From Streptomyces armeniacus (GTDB lineage: Bacteria > Actinomycetota > Actinomycetes > Streptomycetales > Streptomycetaceae), in the NCBI RefSeq assembly GCF_003355155.1, contig NZ_CP031320.1, forward strand, positions 2,765,881 through 2,829,880: a stretch of 64,000 bases of DNA, written 5' to 3'. Position numbers and translations under genes: made by a program. The notes below the pieces were generated by a model that was not told the DNA's origin, did not search any database, and saw only the letters and a program-made list of their open reading frames with translations. Shown piece after piece: positions 47,220 to 55,915 of the stretch. The number at the start of each line of letters is the position of its first letter. Within the stretch, counting starts at the first letter, position 1.

Positions 47220-47885
47220 TCACGACTCGCGCGCCCCACGCGTACGGGCGTGCGCGAGGTGGTGCCACATGTGCTCCCGCGCCGCCTCCGCGTCGCCGTC
47301 GAGCATCACGTCGAGGAGTTCGAGGTGCTGGCGCGCCGACTCGGCCAGGACGCCGTCGTGGTCGCCGTCGCCGAGCCCGTACAGCCGGGAGCGCCTGCGC
47401 AGGTCGCCGACGACGCGTACGAGGTGCCTGTTGCCGCCGAGGGCGAGGAGCGCGAGGTGGAAGCGCTGGTCCGCCTCCAGATAGCCGACGAGGTCGCCGT
47501 CTCGGGCGGCGGTCACGGTCTCCTCGGCGGCCGGGCGCAGGGCGCGCAGCTGCTCGGGGGTGGCCGTCTCGGTGACCCTGCCGACGGTGGGTATCTCGAT
47601 GAGCGAGCGGATCTCCGTGACGTCGTCGAGGTCGCGGTCGGTGAACTCGGTGACCCGGAAGCCCTTGTTCCGTACGGCCTCGACCAGCCCCTCGCGGGCC
47701 AGCTCCAGCATCGCCTCGCGGACGGGCGTGGCGGACACGCCGTACTCGGCGGCAAGGGCCGGCGCGGAGTAGACGATCCCCGGGCGCAGCTCCCCCGCCA
47801 GCAGCGCGGCGCGCAGCTCGTGCGCGACCTGGTCGCGCAGATGCTCCTGGACGGAGACGAGCTGGCGCGGTGCGGAGGTCTCCAT
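47220..47885 (-). CDS. GntR-family (FadR/FCD) transcriptional regulator
   Basis: A 221-residue regulator with an N-terminal winged helix (YSAPALAAEYGVSATPVREAMLELAREGLVEAV) and a helical FCD ligand domain (LDDVTEIRSLIEIPTVGRV, DQRFHLALLALGGNRHLVRVVGDLR with metal-binding His). It likely represses a catabolic gene in response to a carboxylate, but no enzyme gene adjoins it. The ATG at 47885 follows GGGAAGG; the ATG at 47900 is an alternative. A TTTACAATGTGACAT stretch upstream (47925-47940) is the only AT-rich segment and could be its promoter or operator. Confidence 0.87.
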   Translation of the reverse strand: METSAPRQLVSVQEHLRDQVAHELRAALLAGELRPGIVYSAPALAAEYGVSATPVREAMLELAREGLVEAVRNKGFRVTEFTDRDLDDVTEIRSLIEIPTVGRVTETATPEQLRALRPAAEETVTAARDGDLVGYLEADQRFHLALLALGGNRHLVRVVGDLRRRSRLYGLGDGDHDGVLAESARQHLELLDVMLDGDAEAAREHMWHHLAHARTRGARES

Positions 47886-48073
47886 GCGCTGCCTTCCCAT
47901 GGGAGCGGCCGAATGGAGCCCCAAGTTTACAATGTGACATTTGCCGCTTCTGGTGCAGGGAGCGCAGGGCGCTGCCGTTCCCGCCGGCCCGCCGGCCCGG
48001 GTGTACGGGCCGGCGGGACGGCGGACGGCGGACGGCGGACGGCAGCGCGTCGACGGGTCTGCCGGTCTGCGGA

Positions 48074-49462
48074 TCAGCGGATGCCGAGGCTCTCCAGCAC
48101 CGTGCGCTGCTGCGGCGTCGGGTCGAGCGGGAAGTACAGGTAGCACACCCCGCCCGTGCCGCTGAGCACCTTGCCGTCGGCGTCCTTCCGCTTCGTGCGG
48201 AGCCAGATGTTCTCCCACTGCCGGCGCGGGTAGACGTGGCGGACCGACGGATTGTCCGGCGAGGCCGGGTCGTTGGCGATGACGTCGCCGTCCTCGGTGA
48301 AGCCGATGACGGTCATCAGGTGCCCGGCGGTGCCGTAGCCCGCGCCGTCCAGCTCCGACTCGATGAACGACTGCGAGGTGATCAGCGGGATGCCCGCCGC
48401 GATCAGCCGCTCGGCGTCCGCCAGCGAGGCGCAGCGGGTGACGACCGCCTGCATGTCCTCGTACGTGGCGGCGTACGCGGCGTTGAACGGCCAGTTGCCG
48501 CAGCCCTCGTAGTCGTAGTCGAAGGTGAACCGGGCCGCGTGGCAGACCTGGGGGTCCGCGTAGTCCGGGTTGACCCAGGCCAGGTCCTCCGGGGTGGGCT
48601 TGCGGCCCCAGTGCTCGATGATCATCTGGGAGGAGGTGGGGCTGCACCACGCCTCTCCCCCGCCGTCGTACTCCGGGTACTGGCCCTCGTGGATGTTCTG
48701 CGAGTAGCGCGGCACCTTCAGTTCCTTGCCGGCGCCGGGGCCCGGCTCGGTGGCCGGGACCTCGAAGCGGTCCGGCAGGTCCGAGGCCATCGCGCCGAGA
48801 CGCCACACGGTGGGCGCGGCGTCGCTGCCCTCCGCGCGGTGCAGGGTGACGCGCAGCTCGTACGAGGCCAGGCGCGGGCCGGCGGCGAGGTCGTCGATCA
48901 CGAAGGTGTCGGTGGAGATGCTGCTCTTGCCGTCGCCCTGGCCGGGCACCGACGTACGGCGCGGCACGTCGTCGCCGTCGCCCGCGGTCCAGATGCCAAG
49001 GGTGTACCAGGGGGTGTCGCCGCCGCCCGTGTAGCTGCCGCGGATCTCGATGCGGGCCCAGGTGCCGGCCGGGGTGTCCGCGTTCCAGGAGGCGACCAGT
49101 TCGCCCGCGGGGACGGTGAGTTCGTGCCGCGGCGAGGTCCAGCGCGCGTACTCCCAGGTGGCCTTCTTGCTGGTGTGCGGGTCCTTGTACTCGACGGTGC
49201 CCGCGGGTTCGGCGAGCACCACGCCGGGCCGGCGGCCGCCCTCGGCGCGCGTGCCCTCGTGCGTGCCGCTCTCCCAGTCCGGGAGCGAGCTCCAGTCGTG
49301 GTATTCGATGAGGTCGTCCTTCCTCGGTCGGTGCGGCCGCGCGTGCCCCCGTTCCGCCGCCGTGCCGCGGTCGGTGCGGGCCGCCGCGGGAGCGGCGGCG
49401 CCGGCCGCCGTGGCGAGGGCGGCGGCCAGCACGGTACGGCGCTTGGCTGGTCTGCTGATCAT
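48074..49462 (-). CDS. Secreted C39-like cysteine peptidase family protein
   Basis: A 462-residue exported protein. The N-terminus MISRPAKRRTVLAAALATAAG is a signal peptide with twin-arginine-like character. Residues about 60-240 form a beta-rich domain of unknown function. The C-terminal domain resembles peptidase C39-like proteins, with a candidate Cys in GEAWCSPTSSQM (273), His in TAGHLMTVIGF (381) and VIANDPASP. It likely cleaves peptides outside the cell; the substrate is unknown. The ATG at 49462 follows GGGGGC. A 13-bp tandem repeat occupies its leader. Confidence 0.82.
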   Translation of the reverse strand: MISRPAKRRTVLAAALATAAGAAAPAAARTDRGTAAERGHARPHRPRKDDLIEYHDWSSLPDWESGTHEGTRAEGGRRPGVVLAEPAGTVEYKDPHTSKKATWEYARWTSPRHELTVPAGELVASWNADTPAGTWARIEIRGSYTGGGDTPWYTLGIWTAGDGDDVPRRTSVPGQGDGKSSISTDTFVIDDLAAGPRLASYELRVTLHRAEGSDAAPTVWRLGAMASDLPDRFEVPATEPGPGAGKELKVPRYSQNIHEGQYPEYDGGGEAWCSPTSSQMIIEHWGRKPTPEDLAWVNPDYADPQVCHAARFTFDYDYEGCGNWPFNAAYAATYEDMQAVVTRCASLADAERLIAAGIPLITSQSFIESELDGAGYGTAGHLMTVIGFTEDGDVIANDPASPDNPSVRHVYPRRQWENIWLRTKRKDADGKVLSGTGGVCYLYFPLDPTPQQRTVLESLGIR

Positions 49463-49481
49463 GTGGTGAAGCCCCCAGTCG

Positions 49482-49520
49482 GTCGCTGAGATGTATCGCT
49501 GAGTTCTGTCGCTGAGATGT
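49482..49520 (-). repeat. Three tandem 13-bp units before the C39-like gene
   Basis: Read on the minus strand, ACATCTCAGCGAC, AGAACTCAGCGAT and ACATCTCAGCGAC lie head to tail, 20 bases before the start codon. A GTGCTGCGTC direct repeat (49529-49538 and 49543-49552) lies just beyond. This could be an array of protein-binding sites in the leader or core promoter. Confidence 0.8.
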
Positions 49521-49749
49521 GCCGACAAGTGCTGCGTCGGCCGTGCTGCGTCAGGTGGCGTGCGTCGGGCGTGGAGCGGGAGGTGTACGGCGGATGAACG
49601 ACGTCGACCCAACTATCGCCGGTCAGCGGGCGCGCGGGCCAGTGACCTGTACGCATGGCACGCCCGTACGCACGGAAAACATTGGCCGCACCACTGGCGG
49701 TACGGGCCGCGGCGGGCCCGCGCCGCACCGCGGGCCGTAGGCTGCCGGG

Positions 49750-50340
49750 ATGCGACGGGCCCGCGACCTCGACGGACTCGCCCGCGAGCTGGGCGGGCTG
49801 GCCCCGTCCTGCGGTCCCGTGCGGCTGATCGCCGTGGACGGGCACGCCGGCTCGGGGAAGACGGGTTTCAGCGCGCGGCTGGCCCGCGCGCTCGGCGGCG
49901 CACCCGTGCTCCACCTCGACGACGTGGCGAGCCACGACGCCCTCTTCGACTGGACGGCCCGCATCCGTACGGAGGTGATCGGTCCGCTCTCTCGCGGCGC
50001 ACCGGCGCGCTACGGGAAGTACGACTGGCACCGCCGGGAGTTCACTCGTGCGGGTGAATTCCCGCCCCGTCCGGCCGTCCTGGTCGAGGGAGTCGGCGCG
50101 GGGCGCCGGGAGCTGCGCCCCTGGCTGGCCGCCGTGCTGTGGATGGACCTGCCGCGGGACGAGTCGTGGGCGCGCGGAATGCGCCGGGACGGTCCGGATC
50201 AAGCCGATTTCTGGCGCCGCTGGAAGCAGGCGGAGCTCGCGCACTTCACTTCCGACCCCTCGCGCCCGTACGCGGATTACGTGGTGCGGGAGCGCGGCAC
50301 GGGGTTCGAGGTGCTGGAGGGACCGGCGGGAAGCGGATGA
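49750..50340 (+). CDS. Uridine kinase-like P-loop protein
   Basis: A 196-residue P-loop kinase-like protein. Walker A is DGHAGSGKT (about residues 30-38), with LHLDDVASHDALFDW further on, a DxD-type acidic pair like that of uridine/nucleoside kinases, and VLVEGVGAGRREL as the Walker B-like strand. The late region DESWARGMRRDG should be the lid. The substrate is unknown; such proteins are often annotated as uridine kinase or ATP-binding protein. It is divergent from the C39-like gene. Confidence 0.8.
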   Translation: MRRARDLDGLARELGGLAPSCGPVRLIAVDGHAGSGKTGFSARLARALGGAPVLHLDDVASHDALFDWTARIRTEVIGPLSRGAPARYGKYDWHRREFTRAGEFPPRPAVLVEGVGAGRRELRPWLAAVLWMDLPRDESWARGMRRDGPDQADFWRRWKQAELAHFTSDPSRPYADYVVRERGTGFEVLEGPAGSG

Positions 50341-50415
50341 GTCCCACTCAGCATCACCCTCGGTGATCCGGGGGGACTTCGCGGCGCGTTCCGACAGGTC
50401 GCCTCGGAGAGCGCC

Positions 50416-50445
50416 TTGACCGACGGCCCGTGCAGGAATTACGTT
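50416..50445 (+). promoter_or_regulatory. Likely housekeeping promoter in the gap before the AAA ATPase gene
   Basis: TTGACC, an 18-bp spacer and TACGTT resemble the principal sigma consensus. Transcription would begin near 50452, about 350 bases before the AAA gene, leaving room for a structured leader. Confidence 0.55.
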
Positions 50446-50496
50446 CTCAATATGCGGTCTGTACAGGCCGCCTCTGACGCGGAGCCCCTGGTTGTT

Positions 50497-50512
50497 CCCC
50501 CGTGACCGGGGG
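50497..50512 (+). terminator. Hairpin CCCCCG-TGAC-CGGGGG, candidate attenuator or small-RNA end
   Basis: A perfect 6-bp all-GC stem with a TGAC tetraloop lies about 45 bases after the predicted start at 50452, followed by CTTCGTTC. A second small stem (CCGC, loop, GCGG) precedes it at about 50468-50482. The remaining leader to 50807 shows no gene. Confidence 0.5.
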
Positions 50513-50807
50513 CTTCGTTCTGCCCAGAGCCGGCCGCCTCCGACCGCTCTCCCTTCACCCTCCGTCACCGCCACTTTCCCGCCGTCCAGGGCGAGTTCCG
50601 GGCCGGCTCCCGTGCCGCAATCCGACGACGGCGCCCTTCGGCCGCGGGGAGTGCGCGGGTACGATGCAAAGGGGCGCGGATAGTCGGTTTCTCCAGCTGT
50701 GGAGCGGCAACTTCCGTGCATGGTACGGCTGTTCGCCCGGCCTCCCTCCCGGCGGGCGGGTGACGGGCCGGCGGAGAGCGACGGGGGGACATGTCGTGGG
50801 GGATGTG

Positions 50808-52766
50808 ATGGATTTCGGCAGGCAGGATTCCCAGGACCTGCACGCCCCTGCCGATCTCGCCTGGCTGCGCGGCGTGGACGCGTACACGGTGGGCGGATAC
50901 ACCGAGGCGGAGGACGAGTTCCGTACGGCCGTACGGCTCGACCCGGGGATGGCCGACGGCTGGCTCGGGCTGCACGCGCTGCGCGCGGACACCGGCGCCG
51001 CGCTGCTGCGGATGTACGAGCACCGCGGCCGGTTCGGGGAGCAGCGCTCCCGGCACCGCCGCAACCTCAACTCCTGGTACTGGCTGGGCTGGTGGGTGCA
51101 GCCCGTGCTCGAGACGGGCCGCGACCTGCTGCTCGCGCACGCCTCGCACTGGCTGGACGGCCGGCACGTGGCCGAGCTGGACCGGGCGCTCGCGGACTGC
51201 CCGCCGGTGGAGACCGACCAGCAGGCGCGCTTCCTGCACGCGTGCCGGGCGTATCTCGCCAAGGACTGGGACCGGCTCGTACGGCACACGGAGCCACTCG
51301 TCGACGACCCGCTGCTGGGCATCGAGGCGGGCCTGTTCGCGGGCATGGCCCGGGTGCGGCTGGAGATGTACGCACAGGCCGAGCCGCTGCTCGCCGCCGC
51401 GCTCATGCGCTGCCGCAGCGAGCAGCCGCAGCGCAAGGAGCTGCGGTACTGGCTGGCCAGGGCCCGCGAGGGGACCGGCCGCAGCGCCGCGGCACTGCCG
51501 CTCTACCGCGCGGTGCACCGCATCGACCCGGCGTTCATGGACACGGCGGCGCGGCTGACCGCGATAGCCGAGGGCGACGGGCTCGGCGACACCTCCGGCC
51601 TCGCGGCCGCCATGACGGCCGCCAACGCGGGCGGCGGCGGCCAGGACCTGCTGGACCCGGGCCCGGACCCCGGCGCCGAGGCTGCCGACGGGCCGGACGC
51701 CGGGGGCATAGCCGACCTCGACGCCGGAGACCCAGACTTCGACGCGGGCGGCGCCGACGCGCTCCGGCTGGAGGACGCGGGCGACCCCGCCGAGCCGGCC
51801 CGCGTGGACCCCGGGCCCGTACGGGAGCGGGCCGTGCAGCCGCACGGCCGGACCGACTCCGGGCGGCTGCCCGTGGGCCCCTCCGATCCGGTGCTGCTGG
51901 CTCAGGCGCTGGACGAGCTGGAGCGGATGGTGGGCCTGGAGCCGGTCAAACGGCAGGTCCGCGCGCTGTCGGCACAGCTGCACATGGCGCGGCTGCGGGC
52001 CGGCCAGGGGCTGCCCGTACAGCCGCCGAAGCGGCACTTCATCTTCTCCGGGCCCTCGGGCACGGGGAAGACGACGGTCGCGCGCATCCTCGGCCGTGCC
52101 TTCTACGCGCTGGGGCTGCTCGGCGGCGACCATCTGGTGGAGGCCCAACGGGCCGACCTCGTCGGCGAGTTCCTCGGCCAGACCGCCGTCAAGGCGAACG
52201 AGCTGATCGACTCGGCCCTGGGCGGCGTCCTGTTCGTGGACGAGGCGTACGCCCTGTCCAACTCCGGCTACAGCAAGGGCGACGCGTACGGCGACGAGGC
52301 CCTCCAGGTGCTGCTGAAGCGGGCGGAGGACAACCGGGACCGTCTCGTGGTGATCCTGGCGGGCTACCCGGAGGGCATGGACCGGCTGCTGGCGGCGAAC
52401 CCGGGGCTGAGTTCGCGCTTCACGACGCGCGTCGACTTCCCCAGCTACCGCCCGCTCGAACTCACCGCGATAGGCGAGGTGCTGGCCGCCGAGAACGGCG
52501 ACGTGTGGGACGAGGAGTCCCTGGAGGAGCTGCGCAGCATCGGCGGCCACGTCGTCGACCAGAACTGGATCGACGAGCTGGGCAACGGCCGCTTCCTGCG
52601 GACGCTGTACGAGAAGAGCTGCGCGTACCGGGATCTGCGGCTCTCCGGCTACCCCGGGACGCCCACCCGCGACGACCTCGCGACGCTGCGGCTGCCGGAT
52701 CTGATGCAGGCGTACGGCGAGGTGCTCTCGGGGCGGGGGCCGGAGCGGCCTCCTCCGGAGCTGTGA
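50808..52766 (+). CDS. CbxX/EccA-like AAA+ ATPase with TPR-like N-terminus
   Basis: A 652-residue AAA+ protein. Residues about 1-250 are helical repeats of TPR type (ADLAWLRGVDAYTVGGYTEAEDEF). A Gly/Asp/Ala-rich linker (about 275-350) follows. The ATPase domain has VGLEPVKRQVRAL, Walker A FSGPSGTGKTTVA (about 413-425), Walker B VLFVDEAYAL and the CbxX signature ARILGRAFYALGLL. Relatives include rubisco activases of the CbbX type and the type VII secretion ATPase EccA. No ESX genes are nearby, so the role is open. ATG at 50808 is preferred; GTG at 50796 has a better ribosome-binding site. Confidence 0.87.
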   Translation: MDFGRQDSQDLHAPADLAWLRGVDAYTVGGYTEAEDEFRTAVRLDPGMADGWLGLHALRADTGAALLRMYEHRGRFGEQRSRHRRNLNSWYWLGWWVQPVLETGRDLLLAHASHWLDGRHVAELDRALADCPPVETDQQARFLHACRAYLAKDWDRLVRHTEPLVDDPLLGIEAGLFAGMARVRLEMYAQAEPLLAAALMRCRSEQPQRKELRYWLARAREGTGRSAAALPLYRAVHRIDPAFMDTAARLTAIAEGDGLGDTSGLAAAMTAANAGGGGQDLLDPGPDPGAEAADGPDAGGIADLDAGDPDFDAGGADALRLEDAGDPAEPARVDPGPVRERAVQPHGRTDSGRLPVGPSDPVLLAQALDELERMVGLEPVKRQVRALSAQLHMARLRAGQGLPVQPPKRHFIFSGPSGTGKTTVARILGRAFYALGLLGGDHLVEAQRADLVGEFLGQTAVKANELIDSALGGVLFVDEAYALSNSGYSKGDAYGDEALQVLLKRAEDNRDRLVVILAGYPEGMDRLLAANPGLSSRFTTRVDFPSYRPLELTAIGEVLAAENGDVWDEESLEELRSIGGHVVDQNWIDELGNGRFLRTLYEKSCAYRDLRLSGYPGTPTRDDLATLRLPDLMQAYGEVLSGRGPERPPPEL

Positions 52767-52836
52767 GTTGTGAAGGGCTCACGCCCTTCCAGCCCGTTAC
52801 CTCCAGCCCGGTCGGCTGGCTCAGCCCGGCCCAATC

Positions 52837-53100
52837 CAGGCTGTCTGGCGATTGAGGACGACCGGAGCGGCCGCTCCCCCGAGCCCGGCAGGCTGCCCGA
52901 GCCAGCCACAACCCAGTCCGTCCGGCGATTGAGGACGACCGGGGCAGCCACCGGGCCGCGGGGAATCACATGCGCCGGTGGCGGAGCGCGCGTTCGCCGT
53001 GGCCGAGGGCCGTCCTCAAACGCCGGACGGGCTTGGGGGCCGGACGGGCTTGGGGGGTGCGCCCACGGGCCGAAGCGCGGCGCCGGACCGGCTTGGGGGG
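52837..53100. repeat. Second cluster of dispersed GTCCGGCG-TTGAGGAC repeats
   Basis: Two forward copies (52837-52859 and 52912-52936) face three inverted copies (53012-53035, 53040-53056 and about 53082-53100) in the convergent 342-bp gap between the AAA and CorC-type genes. Facing copies can form a long hairpin and may serve as a bidirectional terminator. The family is the same as at 11076-11337. Confidence 0.78.
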
Positions 53101-53108
53101 GGTGCGCC

Positions 53109-54146
53109 TTACTGGCTGGCGGGGTGCGCCGGGTCGTGGACCTCGCCGACCAGCATCTCCAGCACGTCCTCCAGGGCCACCAGCCCGAGCACCCGCCCAC
53201 CCGGATCCGCCACCTCCGCGAGGTGCGACGCGGCGTTCCGCATCGCGCCGAGCGCGTCGTCCAGGGGCAGTTCGGCGCGGAGGGTGGCCATCGGCCGCCA
53301 GATCCGCTGCGGTACGGCCCGGTTGCCGTCCTCGAGGTCGAGCACGTCCTTGACGTGGAGGTAGCCCATGAACGCGCCGTCGGCGGCGCAGACCGGGAAG
53401 CGGGAGTAACCGGTCTTGACCGTCAGCTCCTCGATCTCGCGTGGCGTGACCGACGCGCCGACCGTGACCAGGTCGGCCGGGTCGAGGAGTACGTCGGTGA
53501 CCGGCCGGGAGCCCAGCCCGAGGGCGTCGGAGAGGCGTTCGTGCTCCTCGTGGTCCAGCAGCCCGGCCTGCCGGGAGTCCGCCACCAGGTGTGTCAGCTG
53601 CTCGCTGGTGAACACCGCGTCGACCTCGTCCTTCGGCTCGACGCCGAACGCCCGCAGGATGACCCGCGCACACGCCCCCAGCGCCGCCGTGAACGGGCGG
53701 CACAGCCGGGCGAACGTGACGAGCGCCGGGCTGAACCAGAGCGCCGTGCGCTCGGGCGCCGCCATCGCCAGGTTCTTCGGCATCATCTCGCCGATGACCA
53801 GGTGCAGGAAGACGACGACGGCGAGCGCGATGACGTAGCCGAGCGGATGGATCAGCGGCTCCGGCAGCCGTACGGCGTGGAACACCGGCTCCAGCAGGTG
53901 CGCCACCGTCGGCTCCGCGACGGCGCCCAGGGTCAGCGAGCAGATCGTGATGCCGAACTGCGCCGCCGCCATCATCTGCGGCAGGTTCTCCAGCCCGGTC
54001 AGCACCCGGCGGGCGCGCGCCGAGCCCTCGGCGGCGAGCGGTTCGATCTGGCTGCGGCGCACGGAGACGAGGGCGAACTCGGCGCCGACGAAGAAGCCGT
54101 TGGCGAGCACCAGTACCGCGGCGAAGAGGAGTTGCAGGACGCTCAC
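53109..54146 (-). CDS. CNNM/CorC-type membrane protein with CBS domains (second of a pair)
   Basis: A 345-residue protein of the hemolysin C/CNNM group. Four membrane segments (LLFAAVLVLANGFFVGAEFALVSVR through VVVFLHLVIGEMMPKN) form the DUF21 domain. A tandem CBS pair follows (VTDVLLDPADLVTVGA, GYSRFPVCAADGAFMGYLHVKDVL). It lacks the C-terminal CorC_HlyC domain, making it the short form. The family is linked to Mg2+ or other cation efflux. The GTG at 54146 overlaps the stop of its longer neighbour, so the two may form a heteromeric complex. Confidence 0.86.
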   Translation of the reverse strand: MSVLQLLFAAVLVLANGFFVGAEFALVSVRRSQIEPLAAEGSARARRVLTGLENLPQMMAAAQFGITICSLTLGAVAEPTVAHLLEPVFHAVRLPEPLIHPLGYVIALAVVVFLHLVIGEMMPKNLAMAAPERTALWFSPALVTFARLCRPFTAALGACARVILRAFGVEPKDEVDAVFTSEQLTHLVADSRQAGLLDHEEHERLSDALGLGSRPVTDVLLDPADLVTVGASVTPREIEELTVKTGYSRFPVCAADGAFMGYLHVKDVLDLEDGNRAVPQRIWRPMATLRAELPLDDALGAMRNAASHLAEVADPGGRVLGLVALEDVLEMLVGEVHDPAHPASQ

Positions 54147-55525
54147 GACGCGGCCCCAGCCCGTACGACGGCCCCCGGCTGCGCGTCCGCGCGTACGGGC
54201 CCGTGCACGGCGGGCTCCGTACGCACCACCCGCACCCGTTCGGCGCGGTGGTGCGTGACGAGCCGTACGCGCAGCTGCCAGCCGCCGGGGCCTTGCAGCC
54301 GCGCGGTGTCGCCGGGCGCGGGGATGCGGCCGAGGATGTCGGCGACGAGGCCGGCCACGGTCTCGTACGGCCCGTCGGGCGCGTCCAGTCCGATGCGGCG
54401 CAGGGTGTCGACGCGGCAGGCGCCGTCGGCGTCCCACGCGGGGAGGCCGTCGGGGTCGTGGACGACGGCGAGCTGGGGCGGGTCCTCGTCGTCGTGCTCG
54501 TCCCGTACCTCGCCGACGAGTTCCTCGACGATGTCCTCCAGCGTGACCACGCCGGCGGTGCCGCCGTACTCGTCGACGACGACCGCGATCGGCTGCTCGT
54601 TGCGCAGCCGCTCCAGCAGCGGCCGGACGGCCAGGCTGCCCGGAACGAGCAGCGCGGGCACGGCGATACGGGACACGGGCGTCCGCAGCCGCTCGTGCAC
54701 CGGGACCGTGAGCGCGTCCTTGAGCTGGACGATGCCGGTGACCTCGTCCAGCCGCTCCTCGTAGACGGGAAAGCGGGACAGGCCGGTGGCGCGCGTGAGG
54801 TTCAGCACGTCCTGTACGGTCGCCGCGGTCTGGAGCGCGCAGACGCGCACCCGCGGGGTCATCACGTGCTGCGCCGTGAGCCCGCCGAGCGACAGGGTGC
54901 GCACGAACAGGTCCGCGATGTCCTGCTCGATGGCGCCGGCGCGGGCCGAGTGCCGGGCGAGCGAGACGAGTTCGCCGGGCGTACGGGCGGAGGCCAGCTC
55001 GTCCGCGGGCTCGACGCCGAGCAGCCGTACGAGGCGGTTGGCGACGGCGTTGAGCAGGGCGATGACCGGCCGGAAGAAGCGCGCGAAGAGCCGCTGCGGG
55101 CCGGCGACGAAACGGGCGACGGCCATGGGCCGGGACACGGCCCAGTTCTTCGGCACCAGTTCGCCGATCACCATCTGGACGGCGGAGGCCGTGAACATGC
55201 CGACGAGGACGGCGACTCCGGACACCGCGCCCTCGGGCAGCCCGGTAGCGGTGAGCGGCCCGTCGAGCAGCGAGGCGAGCGCGGGTTCGGCGAGCATGCC
55301 GACGACGAGGGAGGTGAGGGTGATGCCGAGCTGGGTGCCGGACAGCTGGAACGAGAGCTCGCGCAGGGCCCGTACGACGCTGCGGGCGCGGCGGTCGCCG
55401 CCGGCGGCGGCACGTTCCGCTTCGGGCTTCTCGACGGTGACGAGGCCGAACTCGGCGGCCACGAAGAAGCCGTTGGCGAGGATCAGCAGGAAGGCCGCGG
55501 CGAGCAGCAGCAGGGGCATGCTCAC
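54143..55525 (-). CDS. CNNM/CorC-type membrane protein with CBS and CorC domains (first of a pair)
   Basis: A 460-residue protein. The DUF21 membrane domain (LILANGFFVAAEFGLVTVEK, then AVQMVIGELVPKNWAVS) is followed by CBS domains (LTAQHVMTPRVRVCALQ, GLSRFPVYEERLDEVTGIVQLKDAL, then EQPIAVVVDEYGGTAGVVTLEDIVEELVG). The C-terminal transporter-associated (CorC_HlyC) domain begins near residue 360. The likely role is in divalent cation homeostasis. GTG at 55525 is the probable start, with ATG at 55519 also possible. It is the first gene of the two-gene unit; its upstream region is the low-complexity gap to 55915. Confidence 0.86.
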   Translation of the reverse strand: MSMPLLLLAAAFLLILANGFFVAAEFGLVTVEKPEAERAAAGGDRRARSVVRALRELSFQLSGTQLGITLTSLVVGMLAEPALASLLDGPLTATGLPEGAVSGVAVLVGMFTASAVQMVIGELVPKNWAVSRPMAVARFVAGPQRLFARFFRPVIALLNAVANRLVRLLGVEPADELASARTPGELVSLARHSARAGAIEQDIADLFVRTLSLGGLTAQHVMTPRVRVCALQTAATVQDVLNLTRATGLSRFPVYEERLDEVTGIVQLKDALTVPVHERLRTPVSRIAVPALLVPGSLAVRPLLERLRNEQPIAVVVDEYGGTAGVVTLEDIVEELVGEVRDEHDDEDPPQLAVVHDPDGLPAWDADGACRVDTLRRIGLDAPDGPYETVAGLVADILGRIPAPGDTARLQGPGGWQLRVRLVTHHRAERVRVVRTEPAVHGPVRADAQPGAVVRAGAAS

Positions 55526-55915
55526 CGGCGTTCACCCCGTGCGGCTCCCGACTCGCCGCCGTGTCCCGGTTCCTCGCGGCAGGCCGTCGTCCCGGAGGGG
55601 GCGACGGCGCAGGTACTACAGGACGATCCGTCCATCGCTGGAGGGTGTCACTCCTCGGTTCGCAGGGGCCCGCGCGGGAGGGCGGGTGCGGCTGGCGCCG
55701 GCCAGGACAAGACTAATCAAAGGACGCGAAGGCGGGGAGGCTCCCTGATTGGGCTCGGCTCGCTGCCGGCCGCTTGTGTCCGGTCCCGACGCTCTCCGAC
55801 CCGCACTCGCTCGTACCTCGCTCACTCGGTCTCATCACTTTCGGCACCGGCGCGGCCTTTGGCTCGCTCGCGAGGTTGGGGCTCGGCTCGCTCGCCGGCT
55901 CGAGCTCGGCTCCGG
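55526..55915. other. 390-bp gap rich in GGCTCG/CTCG motifs
   Basis: No credible gene is present. From about 55745 to 55910 the sequence is dominated by variations of GGCTCGCTCG and GCTCGGCTCG. The part nearer the CorC-type genes contains an A/T-richer patch at 55700-55720 that could hold their promoter. Its origin is unclear. Confidence 0.5.

Noticed and set aside
49482..49520. Tandem 13-bp units as a possible plasmid-type iteron or attachment site
   Set aside because: Only three units, no replication or integrase gene nearby, and the position is that of a gene leader.
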